A stretch of 64,000 nucleotides of DNA from Castor canadensis (taxonomy: Eukaryota > Chordata > Mammalia > Rodentia > Castoridae), in NCBI RefSeq assembly GCF_047511655.1, contig NC_133389.1:148578473-148642472 (forward strand), written 5' to 3'. Under the pieces are notes generated by a model. The model was given only the letters and a program-made list of their open reading frames with translations. It was not told the origin of the DNA and made no database searches. A program made the translations under genes and the position numbers. Of the stretch, positions 1 to 11,717 are shown piece after piece (the first letter of the stretch is position 1; every line of letters starts with the position of its first letter).

Positions 1-59
1 TCCCACGCATTCCTTTAGGCTTTTACCACGTATGTAAGTAGCCAATGTTGCATTGTTTA

Positions 60-215
60 GTAATTCCTGTTTTTAACTATTGAGAATAGTATCTTCTAAA
101 TATTTTCTTCTAAAAGTTTCATAGTGTTGGCTTTTCTTTGAGGTGCTTGATCCATTTTGAGTTTAACTCTAGTGACAAGTAAGTGTTGAGGTTTATTTTT
201 TCCCACACAGTGACC
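60..215 (-). repeat. Old L1 ORF2 remnant
   Basis: The phrase 'cttgatccattttgagttt' and its surroundings match the antisense of the L1 ORF2 segment that is also readable in the younger L1 at about 14,170-14,210. Divergence is high, so this is an ancient copy on the minus strand. Its edges are uncertain. Confidence 0.5.
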
Positions 216-774
216 CTGACCTGGGCAGTCACAGCATGGTCAAGAATGGACACATATTGGTAATGGAAGGTGGGTGCTACTCATTGTATTATGGTGGGGA
301 CCAGGAAGCCCTGACTAATGATGAATGGACAGTGTGCATCCTGGAAGAGACGTACGATGTCTTAAATTTTCTAGTAGGTATTTCCATGGAGTGGTTTGTC
401 ATGGTTTCTTTATATGTCATCTTGGCTAGGACATAGTACCAGATATTTGGTCATACAATCTTCTAGGTGTTTCTGTGAGGCTTTTTTTTTTAAGATAAGA
501 TTAACATTTAAATCAATAGACTGTGAGGAGAGCAGATTACTCACCATAATGTGGGTGGCTCTTATCAATTAGTCGATGGCCACAAGACCAAAAAAGACAG
601 GCCTTCCCTGAGGGAGAAGGAATTCTGCCAGCTGGCTGCCTCTGACTCCAGATGCAGCCTCAACTCTTTCCTGTGTCTCCAGTCCACTGGCCTGCCCTAT
701 AGATTTTGGACCTATTGACTTCCACAACCTCACAAGTGAAATGCTTGGACTAAATCTTTCTCTGTGTACATGAA
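216..774. other. Unassigned non-coding stretch
   Basis: A 66-codon frame (236-436) sits here without splice sites, promoter or recognisable protein similarity, so I treat it as chance. I see no repeat family I can name. Confidence 0.4.
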
Positions 775-1095
775 TGGTTCTTAACTTAAAATGGGGTTAT
801 GTCCCAGTAAACTTATCATAAGGTGAAAATATTGTAAAGCAAAAATACATTTAATATACCTCACTTCCTGAATGTCCTGGCTTACCACAGTACACAATAG
901 AGTGCCAGGTATTGCTGAGATTGTGTGGCTAGCTGAGGTCTGAGCTTGCTGCCGTTGTCCAGCATGACAAAGAAATTGTAGTGCATATCACTAGCCTAGA
1001 AAAACATCAACATTAAAAGCACGGTGTCTTTTGAATTCTTATTGCTTTTGTGCCACTGTGAAGCTGAAAACCTGGACATTGAGAACAATCTGACT
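775..1095. mobile_element. Tigger-type DNA transposon remnant (non-autonomous)
   Basis: From 'aatggggttatgtcccagta' through 'gtgcatatcactagcctaga' to 'ttttgtgccactgtgaagct', the order of landmarks matches the widespread eutherian mariner/Tigger-type MITE whose ends read like 'cgacttacgatgg'. There is no coding capacity. It is an ancient insertion shared across placental mammals. The family assignment comes from memory of the consensus; the exact subfamily name is not given. Confidence 0.65.
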
Positions 1096-3063
1096 ACATA
1101 CCCTACTTCTTTGGAGAACCCCAAATAATGCATAGTCTTCTTATTGGGTTTGGGGAAATAGGAAAACTTAATTAGCAAGGCAGTGTCAGAATTTCTATCA
1201 TAGTGTGACTTGTGGATTGAGCCTTTATCTTTGGTTTCATAGTAGATGGTGTGTCAAGCTGTATCAGTGGAGGGGATAATGTGGACACTTTGCTGGGCGC
1301 TTGGTCCCCGGTTCTATGACCAAGAAAGAAGGGAGATGGGTATTGGGAAGCAACCAACAATCTTTTCTTTAGATGAAAAATGACCTGCCTGCAGGCCTAC
1401 TCCATTCTCCAAATTCAATTCTTATCCAAAACAGGTCAAAGCACTAGATGCACTTCTGGTGGGAGAGACCAGGTATTTGCAAGTGTTGTGTTTCTACAGT
1501 GTACACAACACTTTTGCTCTGGAGGGCACATGGAGAAGCTGGATGGAGTAATTTTAGTACTTGAGGAAATGTCTTGTTCTCTCTCTTCATCTTCCTATGC
1601 CCTTTCTCATTCTCTTTACAGACATACAAGACCACAACATTACCATTTCAGCCTTAATGGGCAGTTGGCTCCATTTCTCTGTGTGGAATTGAAAGGGAGA
1701 CAGGCCATGTGACACACGAATCCACATTCACACTGTTCTCTGCTGCCCTGGTCCCCTGAGAATGAAAGAAATGTCTTCTTCTATTCCTAAAGTATTTTCT
1801 CCCTGCTTACTTACATGGCCAGCATAGGCAGTTTCTTACTCAGGGGTTGGCTGAGTCTCTAGACTTAGTAAAAGTCCATGATAGAGGGCTTACAGAGGAG
1901 GGGCTTGCACAGAAAACGTACAGCACCTGCCATAGGCTTGGGACACTAAGGTTGAGCCAGTTTTGTGGTCTGTGTTCTGGACAGTCAGCGAATAAAACAA
2001 AAGAGCAGACTATGAAGTCAGGTCTTTGGCTGAGATCACTAGCATTTGCCAGTCATCAAAGTATTCAGTCTGACTCTCCAAGGACTCCCTGGAGTTGGAA
2101 AGCAAAACCCAAAAAACTTTAGGGCATTTCGCATAGTGGAGGAAAAAATGATTTAAAGCACGTAACCAGGTGAATATTTACTTTGTGATGTTGCAGAGCT
2201 GAAAATGACTTCTCCAAGAACGTTGGCCAAACTAACTCTCCTTGTAGAGTTAATGCCTGAAAAGAAGGAAGACATTTGTCCAGCCTAATTCAGACCCCAA
2301 GGCTGTCTTCTGATGAGTGTAACAAAGCTATTTCCCAATTACAGTGGAAGAAGGAGGTTGGGTATGGGGGCGAGGGTAACTTAAAAATACACTTGATTTA
2401 TAAATGGCAATAGCAAATCTTGAGAAAGTTGTAAAAAATATCCTTTCATGATGTAACTCAGTTCCTTTTAAGGGTGCTGTTACAGATGGTATATTTGCAA
2501 TATTTTAACAATTTAGCCATAGTCATTTAAAGAGATGAAATAGCATTTAGGCACATTATAATATTTATCAAGATAGGAAGATAAAGTTTGCCTTTAATTA
2601 TATCCAGAAATCTACTTGTTCCAAGAAGAAAGAGCTTTGTGCATTCTTCTTTCTCTATGCATTTGGAAGTCATTGCAAGAAGAAAATAATGAGCTCCCCA
2701 ATATTACTATTTTTTAATAAACCATGTCCCAGCTAGGTTGGGCTTGAGGCAATCAATATACCTACAGTGGTTCAGATAAAAGCCTTAAAAGCCCCAGTGA
2801 GCTGAGCAAGTCTCCCATCCCCTTGGTGACATTCATGAGGAGAGACTCCACCTGCATGAAATGTGGTGGGAGACTCGCAGGAGACCAGAGGAAAAACGAA
2901 GCTGATCAAAGGAAGCTTGTAGTACACTTGTTCCCTTAAAGATAAAAGTCACTTCATAGACTTTGAGTGTGGGGACCTCCTTGAATGACAGAAATACCAC
3001 TGAGTCTGGGAAACCTAGAATCAGGACAAACCAGAGGAAACAGGCAATGGCTTTAAGGCATAG
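1096..3063. other. Unassigned non-coding stretch
   Basis: Mixed-composition DNA without a recognised gene or repeat. The longest frame (1380-1712, 110 codons) has low-complexity Ser/Leu/His-rich content and no protein similarity that I recognise. Very old repeats may be hidden here. Confidence 0.4.
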
Positions 3064-3195
3064 TTTTTTTTCCTTCAATCTTTTTTTTCCCTCCTCTCCT
3101 TCCCCACTCTTCCTCTCCTTCTCCCCTTCTTTTCTTTCCCCCCTCCTCCCCTTTCCCCCTTCCCCCTTCTTTTTCTTTCTTTCTTCCTTTTTTAC
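3064..3195. repeat. Polypyrimidine tract (CT-rich low complexity)
   Basis: About 130 bases are almost pure C/T on the plus strand, with runs of T, CCTT and CCCTCC units. The minus strand is the matching polypurine strand. It accounts for both overlapping frames on the two strands (Phe/Pro/Ser-rich and Lys/Gly/Glu-rich), which are not genes. Confidence 0.9.
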
Positions 3196-3199
3196 AGTT

Positions 3200-3465
3200 C
3201 ATAATGACATTTAAAAAGTTAAAATAAAGCATATTAATTTTAATAAGTTTATTTAATCCAATGTACCCCAAATATTATCATGTGACTGATTATATAAAAA
3301 TTATTGAGATGTGTTCCAGTTGTTTGGATTTGGGATATTCAGTTTTGGAAATTGGTGTGCATTTTGCCCTGACGGCCCAGCTCCATTTGGAAAAGCCATG
3401 TTTCCCAAGCTTGGCAGCCACAGTGGCTGGTTGCTGTATTGTGCTATACAGGTCTAAGGGAAGAG
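3200..3465. repeat. hAT-type DNA transposon remnant
   Basis: The order 'aaaaattattgagatgtg', 'gtgtgcattttgccctgac', 'tccatttggaaaagccatg', 'gtggctggttgctgtattg' follows the common mammalian hAT-derived MITE whose core reads like 'agccacatgtggctagtggc' and whose ends read like 'cagtgctgtccaatagaa'. The copy is diverged and the terminal repeats are not clear, so the boundaries are approximate. Confidence 0.5.
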
Positions 3466-4309
3466 GACAGAGAACTGGCAGTGATGTGGTTGATGGCAGT
3501 TGGGGAGAAGTAGTTATGAGGCTGTGATGAGGAGTGTTGTTGAGTGCTAGCTTGTAGGTGCCTTAATGTTGCATGTTCTGATGGTTCATGATCCAGGAGC
3601 ACAGTGATGTATCAAGCACATTCCCTTCCAAAAGCCCATGGGCGAATTTTCCAAGCAGTGTTTCCAGATTCTACTTAAGGCTAGGGAAGATGCAGGGAGA
3701 AGAATGTGACTGTCATTGTGGCTTAGCACTCTGGAACAAACACATGGTGTCCAGTCCCATTATTGTGATAAAGTGAGGCAAGCTGTCAAGCGGCATTGTG
3801 GGAACCATGTGACATAATAGGAATAACTGACTGAAAAAGTCCTAGCAGGCATGAAGCAATGTCAAGGTAGGAGTGGGTTTAATAAAACACAAGGAAGCAT
3901 TTATTTAAGGAAATTTCTCAGAGAGGATTTATATGGGACAAACTGTAGACAGTAAATGAATTTCTGGTATAGATTTTTTCCTTTTAGTTAAATGTGACCA
4001 ATATGGGCCAAGAAAATATCCACATTCCCATTTTTAGAGCCTCCTCAAGCTGAAGTCCTCAATGTGTTATTCGGGTTTTATGAGGCTGTGGAGATCAGGA
4101 TGTGGAATTTGAAGTGGTGGGATGGGAGGTGTGATAAGTCCACTTGCTTCCACAATGTTCTCCTGCCATATCTTCCCTATAGAGGAGCCACCAGGAGTCT
4201 ATGATGACATAGGCCATGTTAACTTGTGCAAAGGCAGATGGAAACACTTAGAAGAAGGAGACATTTTACCTAGGATTCTTAGCTTTTCAGAGAACCTACA
4301 GGATGAGCC
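3466..4309. other. Unassigned non-coding stretch
   Basis: No recognised gene, RNA or repeat. Small frames at 3588-3776 and 4122-4412 look like chance. Confidence 0.4.
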
Positions 4310-4398
4310 CTTCCAGGGTCCTCATTCACCCTCCACAACTCCTTCCTGTTCATCACCTCCTGCTAGTTTGTTCATTCCCACCTCAGGACATTTGCATT
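4310..4398 (+). repeat. L2 LINE fragment
   Basis: The pattern 'cctcaggacatttgcatttg' matches the L2 segment usually read as 'cctcagggcctttgcacttgc'. Later L2 pieces at 4890-5050 and 5500-5705 run in the same orientation, so the copy was probably split by later insertions such as the MIR at 4405. Confidence 0.5.
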
Positions 4399-4404
4399 TG
4401 CCTA

Positions 4405-4598
4405 TGGTATAGCAGTTAAGAGGGCTAACCCAGGAGTGGGTGAGCTGGACTCTGTTGCATCAGAAACATGGGCAAACCTTCTGCATCTTTGTTTACTGTC
4501 TGTAACACAGAGCGACAAATTGCATAACTGTCCCTAGAGTAGACATGAAATTGAAATGAATTACTGCGTGTGAATGCTTAAAACAGGGCCTTGCATTG
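4405..4598 (+). repeat. MIR SINE
   Basis: It begins 'tatagcagttaagagggct', followed by a degenerate 'gagctggactctgttgca', a 'tgggcaaaccttctgcatct' segment and a tail like 'cttaaaacagggccttgcat'. This is the full order of the tRNA-derived MIR consensus in the sense direction. Confidence 0.65.
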
Positions 4599-4889
4599 AA
4601 ACATTAAAAAAAAAAAAGCAGACTTGTTATAAATTCATGCAGCAGCCAAATGTGTACTGAGCTGACATGAAGCCATGGTTTATTTACGCTGCTTGGTGTG
4701 ATAAACACTTCCTGCAGCGATGCTGATGATTGATGGGAGGTGCTGCCCAGGCCCTGCTGAAGGTATCATGTGCAGCGGGGGATGTGCAGGATATTGATTT
4801 CTAAGATGTAAATGTTCCAGTGCTGGATCTTATCATTCTTCAAAGGTTTTATGTATGGGATTGTGGATGAGACACTGTTTTCCACTCTT

Positions 4890-5050
4890 CACCTTACTGT
4901 TCAAGTACTCATCAAATGCTGATGCCCTACTCAGAGCATCTTCTCTGGCTGCTCTAGCAAAGTTGCAAATCTCTACTGTCCTTGTATTCCTGAGACTCTT
5001 GCTGCTTTCTAACTACTCTCTTGCCCAGTTTACAAAACTTCCTGAATCCC
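4890..5050 (+). repeat. L2 LINE fragment
   Basis: 'catcaaatgctgatgccct' followed by 'cagagcatcttctctggctg' parallels the L2 3' UTR phrase 'caaatgtcaccttctcagagaggcc'. It is diverged, and in the same orientation as the neighbouring L2 pieces. Confidence 0.45.
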
Positions 5051-5499
5051 ATGGTCTATGCTTTTTCTGCCTGCCGAGGCCCTTCAGGTAGATCAGATCT
5101 CTGACACCCTCTACATTCCCGTGGTCTATAGAGGGAAGGGTTCCATCTTGCTGGAGAGCAGGAAAGCAGGCACAAGTTGCTGTCACCATCTTAGGAGGCA
5201 GCAAGGTAGCTACTGCCTTGGGCAGCTGGTTCCTCTGAGGTGGCTATTCCTGCTCCCGTATGCCTGCTCAGGTACAAGTGGACACAGCTGTATTTTTAGG
5301 GAAGCTATAGCCTGCTTGGTCTCCCATCCCCTGTGTTATTTCTTCTTCTTTCCATGCTTTACCTCTTCTCTCATTCCTGTTCATCTGGGATTTCACTGTC
5401 AAAGGAAGTGTAACCCATAAGCTATTCCTCAGGTTCTGCATTTGAGGGAACCCAGTGTAAATCACATGTGTTTACTTGACTTCTTAACTTTCTTTTCTA

Positions 5500-5605
5500 T
5501 CTCTTTTTCTTTAGGACAGGGGATCTATGTTTGTATTTCATATAGTTCTGTGTCCTCAGAGTCTAGAAGAGCATTGAAGATGCTTAGTAAATATTAGTAA
5601 AATAC
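5500..5605 (+). repeat. L2 LINE 3' end
   Basis: 'ggacaggggatctatgtttg' then 'tctgtgtcctcagagtctag' and 'gatgcttagtaaatatt' follow the canonical L2 3' terminus (gcagggatttttgtct ... cccagcgcctag ... gctcaataaatattt). Confidence 0.65.
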
Positions 5606-5710
5606 CTGGAGGCTTATCTGTGTGTTATCTTGTCTCATCCACTAGAGCTTACCTTCCATGATGTGAGGGCATTGCCATCTTTTTCAATATTGTTTCCACA
5701 GATACCAGGA
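5606..5710 (+). repeat. Second L2 LINE 3' end
   Basis: 'ttatcttgtctcatccacta' and 'gagcttaccttccatgatgt' repeat an earlier part of the L2 3' UTR (cactagaatgtaagctccatgagg). It is therefore a separate copy or a duplicated L2 end directly behind the first one. Confidence 0.5.
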
Positions 5711-6999
5711 CAACTAAATCGGAGGGATCCACTCAAGAACATCTCACTTGAACAGTGATCGTTTCATCAGTACTTTCATGGAATATTTGGTGTGTTATTA
5801 CACAACTATTTCAAAGTAGAATTTTAATGATCATTGGAAAAGAGTAACAAGATACCTCAGTGGCCCATGGACCAAGTGCAATAGCCCAGTGTGGCTGGAC
5901 TAGGTGTCCCTCCTTCATGCTTTTGAAATGCCTGTAACTTCCAGGAACACATGTCCCTAAGAGTGTTACCTTAATATACCTACCCCACTTCACCTGGCTT
6001 GAGTTGACCCCAGTAGGAGTTTTATTCTGTATCAGTTTTATGTTTACTCTCTTTTCTACCTATTAGAGTCAATGACTTTCTTTAAAATTGAGATCTTATG
6101 CACAAGATATTGTTAGGCTTTTGTACTATCAGTCAGGGCAACAATAAACACAGAGCACTCTCACATTGAGATAATTCAAGAAGAGTTGACACAGGATACA
6201 GGGGCTGTATACAAAGGAGTGGGTAAAGAAAGCTGTGAAGGTTCATGGGCCAGTGAGTAGCAGGAGTCAGTAGTCAGGCCTTCCCTGACCACTTCAGGGC
6301 CCAAGGCAAGCATACAGATAAGGCCCAACATCACAACTCAAGATATGTCAAGGTTCTAAGTAAGGTGGACACACTGTTGAATAATATTTGTTCTCTATCT
6401 CAACAAATGGGGATACTTAATGTTGTGACCTTGAAGGCTAGGTCTGCATATGGAATTACAACCATGGCACCAGAACACAGCAGTGAGATAGATATCCTCA
6501 TCTGGGTATCCAACCTCTGTTCATTCCACAAATAACTGCCCATTGGCCTGGGTATGTGTGTGTGTGGGTGGAACACCAGGGCCATAACCCCCTACTCACC
6601 TTGAGCCAGAATTGGGTTAAGACCTTCACCACCTATTTGGGTGGAGAATGGGGTTCTGAGTGCACAGCATGTTTTATATGCAGGGAGTTAAGGAGAGGTT
6701 GGTCAAGGGTCCCATGTCTGATTATGAGGGCCACGCCACAGTGTCTGTGGCCTTACTGTGAGTGTGATCTTGGAGGAAGTCCCAAGAGGAAGCTGAAATT
6801 TGTCCACTTTTTATACCTTTCAGAAATTAAGACTTGAAGCTACTGGGAGGAGGGGAGAGGCATAAAAGGAGTCAGCTATAGTGTTAATAGATGTTATCTG
6901 CTAAAAGTTCTCGAAGCCAGCATTTACAGGGCATTGACTTTTCATTGTTTGTGTAAACACATTGCTAGCTAACTTGAGTAGTCATCTGTACCCACTAAA
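5711..6999. other. Unassigned stretch, possibly with an old repeat at 6115-6330
   Basis: No coding evidence. The segment starting 'ctatcagtcagggcaacaat' and continuing 'ggggctgtatacaaaggagt' has the feel of an old interspersed repeat that I cannot name. The rest shows nothing recognisable. Confidence 0.35.
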
Positions 7000-7110
7000 T
7001 TTTGTCATGTGCCTGTTTTGTGCAAGGCACTATGCTGGCTCTAGTGGGGGATAATCTGTATCCCAAGGAATTTGTAGTCTAAATGGAGAAAATTGGCTTT
7101 CAGACTCAGT
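7000..7110. repeat. Ancient mammalian interspersed repeat fragment
   Basis: 'catgtgcctgttttgtgcaa' plus 'ggcactatgctggctctagt' and 'gaatttgtagtctaaatgga' resembles the common 'ctatgtgccaggcactgtgc ... ggagcttacagtctag' repeat. Similar matter occurs at 20,500 and 56,590. The family is not assigned with certainty. Confidence 0.4.
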
Positions 7111-7677
7111 TCTTTGATGTTTTTCATGTTCTGACTATTTCCCCATTTTCTCTTCCCAGCCACCCTATCTTCTCACTTCCTCTGGGCTCTAAAAAAACAG
7201 TAAGATAGAACAAGAGGCAGAACTAGGGGCAACTTTTCTACATCAAAAGGGGGTGCAGGATGAGAATAGAGGGAAATTTAAAACAATAGGGTGTGAGATA
7301 GGGAATGTAGAGCTCAGTGAGGCAGGTGTTGCTCTGGAAGGATAAGAGTGATAAAGAAGACCATGAAACAGTGAACACAAAACAGGAAGAAGGGTAGATC
7401 AAGGAAGGTCTTATCTTTTGCTCATGCATTCATTTTCTGAGTCCTGGTTCATTCGAAAACCATTTATTATTACTATTGAGCTTCCATTTGTGTTTGAGCT
7501 CTCTGAAATGACACTTTTAGTGTCTTCCATTCTGCTTTGATCTAGCTTCTATGTAAGATTAGTTTCTTGGTCACTGGAAGCAATCTTGTTTTTTTAAAGC
7601 TAAGGTGAGGAGAATGATACATTTGTCCTGAGTACCAACACCTCAGTAACTAAAACAAATAATTTTAATGTACTATT

Positions 7678-7750
7678 GTTTTGGTGGTGCTGAGGATTGG
7701 AACTCACACATGGTAGGCAAGTGCTGTACCACTGAGTATATCCCCAGCTC
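7678..7750 (-). mobile_element. ID-like SINE with target-site duplication
   Basis: On the minus strand it reads as a tRNA-derived ID element: 'gctggggatatactcagtgg' contains the pol III A box and 'gtgagttccaatcctcagc' the B box, followed by a short A-rich tail. A perfect 13-bp duplication (ttaatgtactatt) at 7665-7677 and 7751-7763 fixes both borders. The perfect duplication suggests a fairly recent rodent-lineage insertion. Confidence 0.85.
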
Positions 7751-7763
7751 TTAATGTACTATT

Positions 7764-9139
7764 TTTAAAAAATAAAAATAGATGCAAAAAATCCATGATG
7801 AAAATAAAAATATTTAAGTAAAGGCATGTCAGTATTCTGGGATTGCAACAAAAGAATATCTGTGTTCCCATCAATGGTGAAACTCATATAGATTCCTTAT
7901 AATCAAAGACAAAAGGAGGGGGTGTAGGGGAGACACTGCAGGCTCAGTTAGTTGGAACAGCTGTCTGAGGGTGCTTGCAGCTTTGGGACTATTCTGTGGT
8001 AGGTTCCTGCTGCCATCTAGTGGTCACATTGCAATATAACCTCTCCTCACTTCTGGAGTTTGCTTTGAGGAGAAATCTAATCAAACCTGAAAAAATCCAG
8101 GGCAAGGAGATAGACAGGTATCAGGAACTCTCCGGAGCAATAAGTTTTTGGAGTTATGCTCAAGTTAAACGAATTATTTGATTTTCTACTTTTTCTCTTT
8201 ATGAAGTGCAAATTGCACTCTGTGTTGAAGAATTCATATAGAGGGCCTGGATGGTACAACTCTGTACCATCTTATCCCAAAGCAAACCAGAACCTTAGAA
8301 CTGGACAGAGTGAGCTGTCTAATGTGCCACACCTGACAGTCTGATAAGTCAGACTGGAGATCCAGCTGTGCAGGCTTTCCATGGACACTGAAACTTGTCC
8401 TTCAGGGGCTGAGATCAGCTTGTCAGACTTGATGCTCTAGGTTCATGGTTGGAGAGGATTTCAGACATTGGTTAGGGAAGGAAGTCAGCCTCTTTCTCCC
8501 AGTAGTAACTTCAGTCTGACTTAAAGTTCTCACTTTCACTGAGAAATTGTTCCATGGGTACCCAAAGCCAAGGTGATACAAAATTTACAAGAGGGATCTT
8601 TGTTAAAGCTAATTTAATGAACTAATACTAGGAAAAAAAAGGCACAATAATCTAGCCCTTGTCCTTGTGCCAGCAACTGTCTCTTCTCTTCTGACTGGGC
8701 TCCTTCCTGCTTGGAATTTCAGAAAGACCATGGCTTCAGAGGATCATCCTCTGTCCTTCCTCCTGCTGATCTCTTGAAAATAACATCATTTTTCTAGCTG
8801 CAGGGCACTAAATACTCACCAACAACACTTCTTATATTGATGCTTCATGTTCCTGCTAAAACAATAAAATCTGTTAAGACAAAAAAGACTTAATAAGGGT
8901 TAAGTGAAATACATATTTAATGTATAGTATATTCAATTTTTATGAAAATTTTGAGCATACACAATATAGTTTGTAATGAATCCAGTGTAGCCACCCCCCA
9001 ACTTATCAACATTAGCATCATCCATTTAGCAGGATTCTGCCATGTATAATTCATCTAGCCTGTTTTCTTCCTTTTGTTCCTGAAGCATTTAAATAAAGGC
9101 CAGACATTTCACACTTGCATACATTAAGTGAACTGAAAA
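7764..9139. other. Unassigned stretch
   Basis: No gene seen. The region 8935-9060 ('gaaaattttgagcataca' and 'caacattagcatcatccatt') looks like an old L1/MER-type repeat that I cannot assign. A CTCF-like motif at 8012 is listed separately. Confidence 0.35.
8012..8023 (-). promoter_or_regulatory. CTCF-like core motif
   Basis: The plus-strand bases gccatctagtgg match the reverse complement of the CTCF core (CCASYAGRKGGC) at all 12 positions. The flanks 'cctgct' and 'tcacatt' are not repeat-derived as far as I can tell. Occupancy cannot be known from sequence alone. Confidence 0.45.
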
Positions 9140-9565
9140 CATAGAAGTATATATTGAGGGGGAGCTCAATCCTGATTATAGACACTGCAAGTTCCAAGAC
9201 AGTTGACAAGCTGCAGCCCCAGGACTTGCTGTGCACTTCTACTCTGCAAGCAAGCAGGTTTGGGGTCTAAGATGAGGCGATTTCTCAGTTGGAGTCTGGA
9301 GGTAGGTAAAGAGCAACGCTCCAGCTCAAGGAATCAGGCAGGCGGAACCCTCTACTCATGCACAGGAGGGTCAGCCCTTTTGTTCTATTCAGTTTTTAAC
9401 TGGCTGGGTGTGGCCCACCCACATTGGGGAGGACAAACTGTTTTACTCAGTCTACAATATGAATGTTAATTTCACCTTCCTAGACCCACTCAGAACAATG
9501 CTTGACCTAATGTCTTGCACCCTGTGGTCTAGTCAAGTTGACACTTAAAAAGTAACTATCATAGT
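9140..9565 (+). repeat. Ancient LTR-like eutherian repeat
   Basis: Landmarks in order are 'gctcaatcctgattatagac', 'caagttccaagacagttgac', 'ccttttgttctattcagttt', 'tgtggcccacccacattggg' and 'tcaagttgacacttaaaaa'. They match the 3' two-thirds of the common LTR-like repeat that begins 'tgtattagtcagggttctcc'. A second copy of its 3' part lies at 23,725-23,900. There is no coding content. Confidence 0.6.
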
Positions 9566-10302
9566 GGTGTCTACTGAGTCTCCTTTACACGTGTTTTTCC
9601 CCCGGGACTAAATGAGCATTCCGTGTAGCCATGCTGTGTGTATGAATGCCTGCTCCCCAATGACATCTTACTCAATGGAGCTATAGGTTTTAAACCTAAA
9701 AGGTGTGGGAGATATTTGAAAAGATGGAGGTAATTTGCTTTGATGTCAAGAGCTGGGTTCAAGGTCAAGGTCCAGATTAAAAAGCTAAGGGTTTATATGG
9801 ATGGGACAGCAGTGACAATCTAGAGTCAGGCATAGCTTAAGAGCTTTCTTGCCAGGTAGCACCTGCTCATCTGGCTGGCCACAAAAATCAAGGGAACCCA
9901 TGCCTCCTGTGGAGAAGGAAGGCAGGGTGGTTACCTGGCTGCAGGAGATTGGGTGGTAGATGCAGCTCTTACCTGAGCTTGGAGAACCCTGGCACAGTCC
10001 CTGGGGAAATCACCGTCTGGCTGTGCTGCATGGTGGAGATGACATCTTGTTTTGTAAGTGAACACGTAACAGTCCTTGATTCTAGACTTCCCATCTTTGT
10101 CACCCTAGGCATGGAGCCTGGTGGGTGGGTAGGGTAGATCGTGTGGCAGGAAGATGGGGACCAGGAACCATCTCCACATTCTGTCCTAATTGCTCATCAG
10201 AGCCTGGATGGGCCATTGAATGACCTTGTCCTTGCTAAATTAGCAGGAGCCCCTTCCTTCTGAAAGAAGCTTCTTTCTGTTATTCCTCCCTTTGAAAAGG
10301 CT
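9566..10302. other. Unassigned non-coding stretch
   Basis: No recognised gene or repeat. Small frames on both strands lack coding features. Confidence 0.4.
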
Positions 10303-10326
10303 TGTGTGTGTGTGTGTGTGTGTGTG
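10303..10326. repeat. (TG)n microsatellite
   Basis: Twelve uninterrupted TG units abut the distal end of the B1-dID SINE. This is the usual place for a tail-derived microsatellite. Confidence 0.95.
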
Positions 10327-10522
10327 CATTAGGAATTGGACCCAGGGCCTGGAGCAAGCACTCTGTCACTTGAGCCACACCCCTAGTGCTTTTGTTTTCA
10401 GTTTACTTTTGAGATAGGTAGGGTTCTGCTAATTTTTCCCAGGCTAACCTCAGATTATAATCTTCCTGTCTCCACCTCCCTTGAATAGCTGGGATTACAG
10501 GTGTGTACCACTACTCTGGGCT
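10327..10522 (-). mobile_element. B1-dID composite SINE
   Basis: Read on the minus strand, a 7SL/B1-like monomer comes first (complement of 'agctgggattacaggtgtgt' and 'cccaggctaacctcagatta'), followed by an ID-like tRNA-derived monomer (complement of 'gcactctgtcacttgagcca' and 'gaattggacccagggcctgg'). This is the B1-dID arrangement known from several rodent families. The copy is moderately diverged. Two further copies lie at 20,879 and 23,465. Confidence 0.8.
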
Positions 10523-11513
10523 ATTGTTGTTATTGTTTTAAGACACCATAAAAGATTTTAAATCAATCAGTGTCACTCATTCATCACTTTATGGTCTTTC
10601 AAATGCCTACTTCATCTTCTGGGTTTTCTGAATCTTTTTTTCCCTCTTATGACCTTACCTCCTCCATGACAACTCCCAGCTGCCTTAAATTTTATAACAT
10701 TTTATACGTTTAAAGGAGAAATTCCACCCTCTTTTATTTTATCCTCACAATAACAAGAAGGTATCGTTGCCAATTTTTTCAATGTATTTTCTGTAAACTG
10801 AGAAAAAGTCAAGTAAAACAACTCACTGAAAATCTCACAGCAACAGCCCAGTTTTCTGAACATTGGTCCACTGAGAGGAACTCTTGAGCAGAGGACTAGA
10901 GCCACAGCAGCATCACTGCATGCTTTATGGCCATAATTTATAGCATTTCCCCTTACTTAGGTGTGGGAAGAGTCAGTCACTTTTCTAAACAGTATCTATT
11001 TCATGTAGGCACTGTGACACCTTTGCTCCTCTCTCCATCCTAAAAATCCCCTAAAGCCGTTGCTACGTCTTTCCCTTTTTATTGCTCTAAGGTATTGATA
11101 GAATCAGTGGGAAGGAAGGTGAAACCAGGCTAATTGGCACATCAGCTCTGATGTACCAGGGGTTTGAGTCAAGACTTTACCTTGGAGAGAAAAACTTTAT
11201 GAAAGTAAGTTAGATTTAATATCATGCAAGTGGTTAGTTTTAGAATGAACAAGGAAGACATAGATCTTTCATTAAATGCCTTTGAGTGTGGAAATGTATT
11301 CAGCATAACTGTATTCGCCTAACTAGTCACAAAACTTTTTGCATTTAAAAAAATTTAACAATTGTACTGTCTTCACATAGTTACAAAATTTATCTTAATC
11401 ATTTACCCCAACATTTAAATAATACTTATATACGTCATCAAACATGTTAAGCAATTAAAATTGCAACTTAAAGATTGGATTAGCTTTTGAAGGTTGAAAA
11501 CCTTAGCCTATGA
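10523..11513. other. Unassigned non-coding stretch
   Basis: AT-rich DNA without recognisable genes or repeats. Confidence 0.4.
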
Positions 11514-11632
11514 TCCCAGTGCTCAGGAGGCTGAGGCAGGAGTATCAGGAGTTTCAGGCCAGCCTGGCCTACATAATGAACCCTGTTTTAACAGATTAAA
11601 AAAAAATAATAAAAAAAAAACAAAGGAAGAAA
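11514..11632 (+). mobile_element. B1-like SINE
   Basis: 'gatcccagtgctcaggaggc', 'tgaggcaggagtatcaggag' and 'ggccagcctggcctacataa' followed by a long A-rich tail are diagnostic of a 7SL-derived B1-type element in the sense direction. The 5' end is slightly truncated. Confidence 0.85.
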
Positions 11633-11717
11633 AGATAAAAGCCTTTAAAAACAGACCAACATAATATTATCAGCATTGTAAAAGGGCTTAACACACTCAC
11701 TACTAAGACAATTTATT

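Noticed and set aside
1380..1712. 110-codon plus-strand frame with an opposite-strand frame inside it
   Set aside because: Low-complexity content and no conserved motif, promoter or splice sites.
5505..5520. Splice-acceptor-like 'tctttttctttag'
   Set aside because: It lies inside an L2 3' end and no exon-like segment follows.
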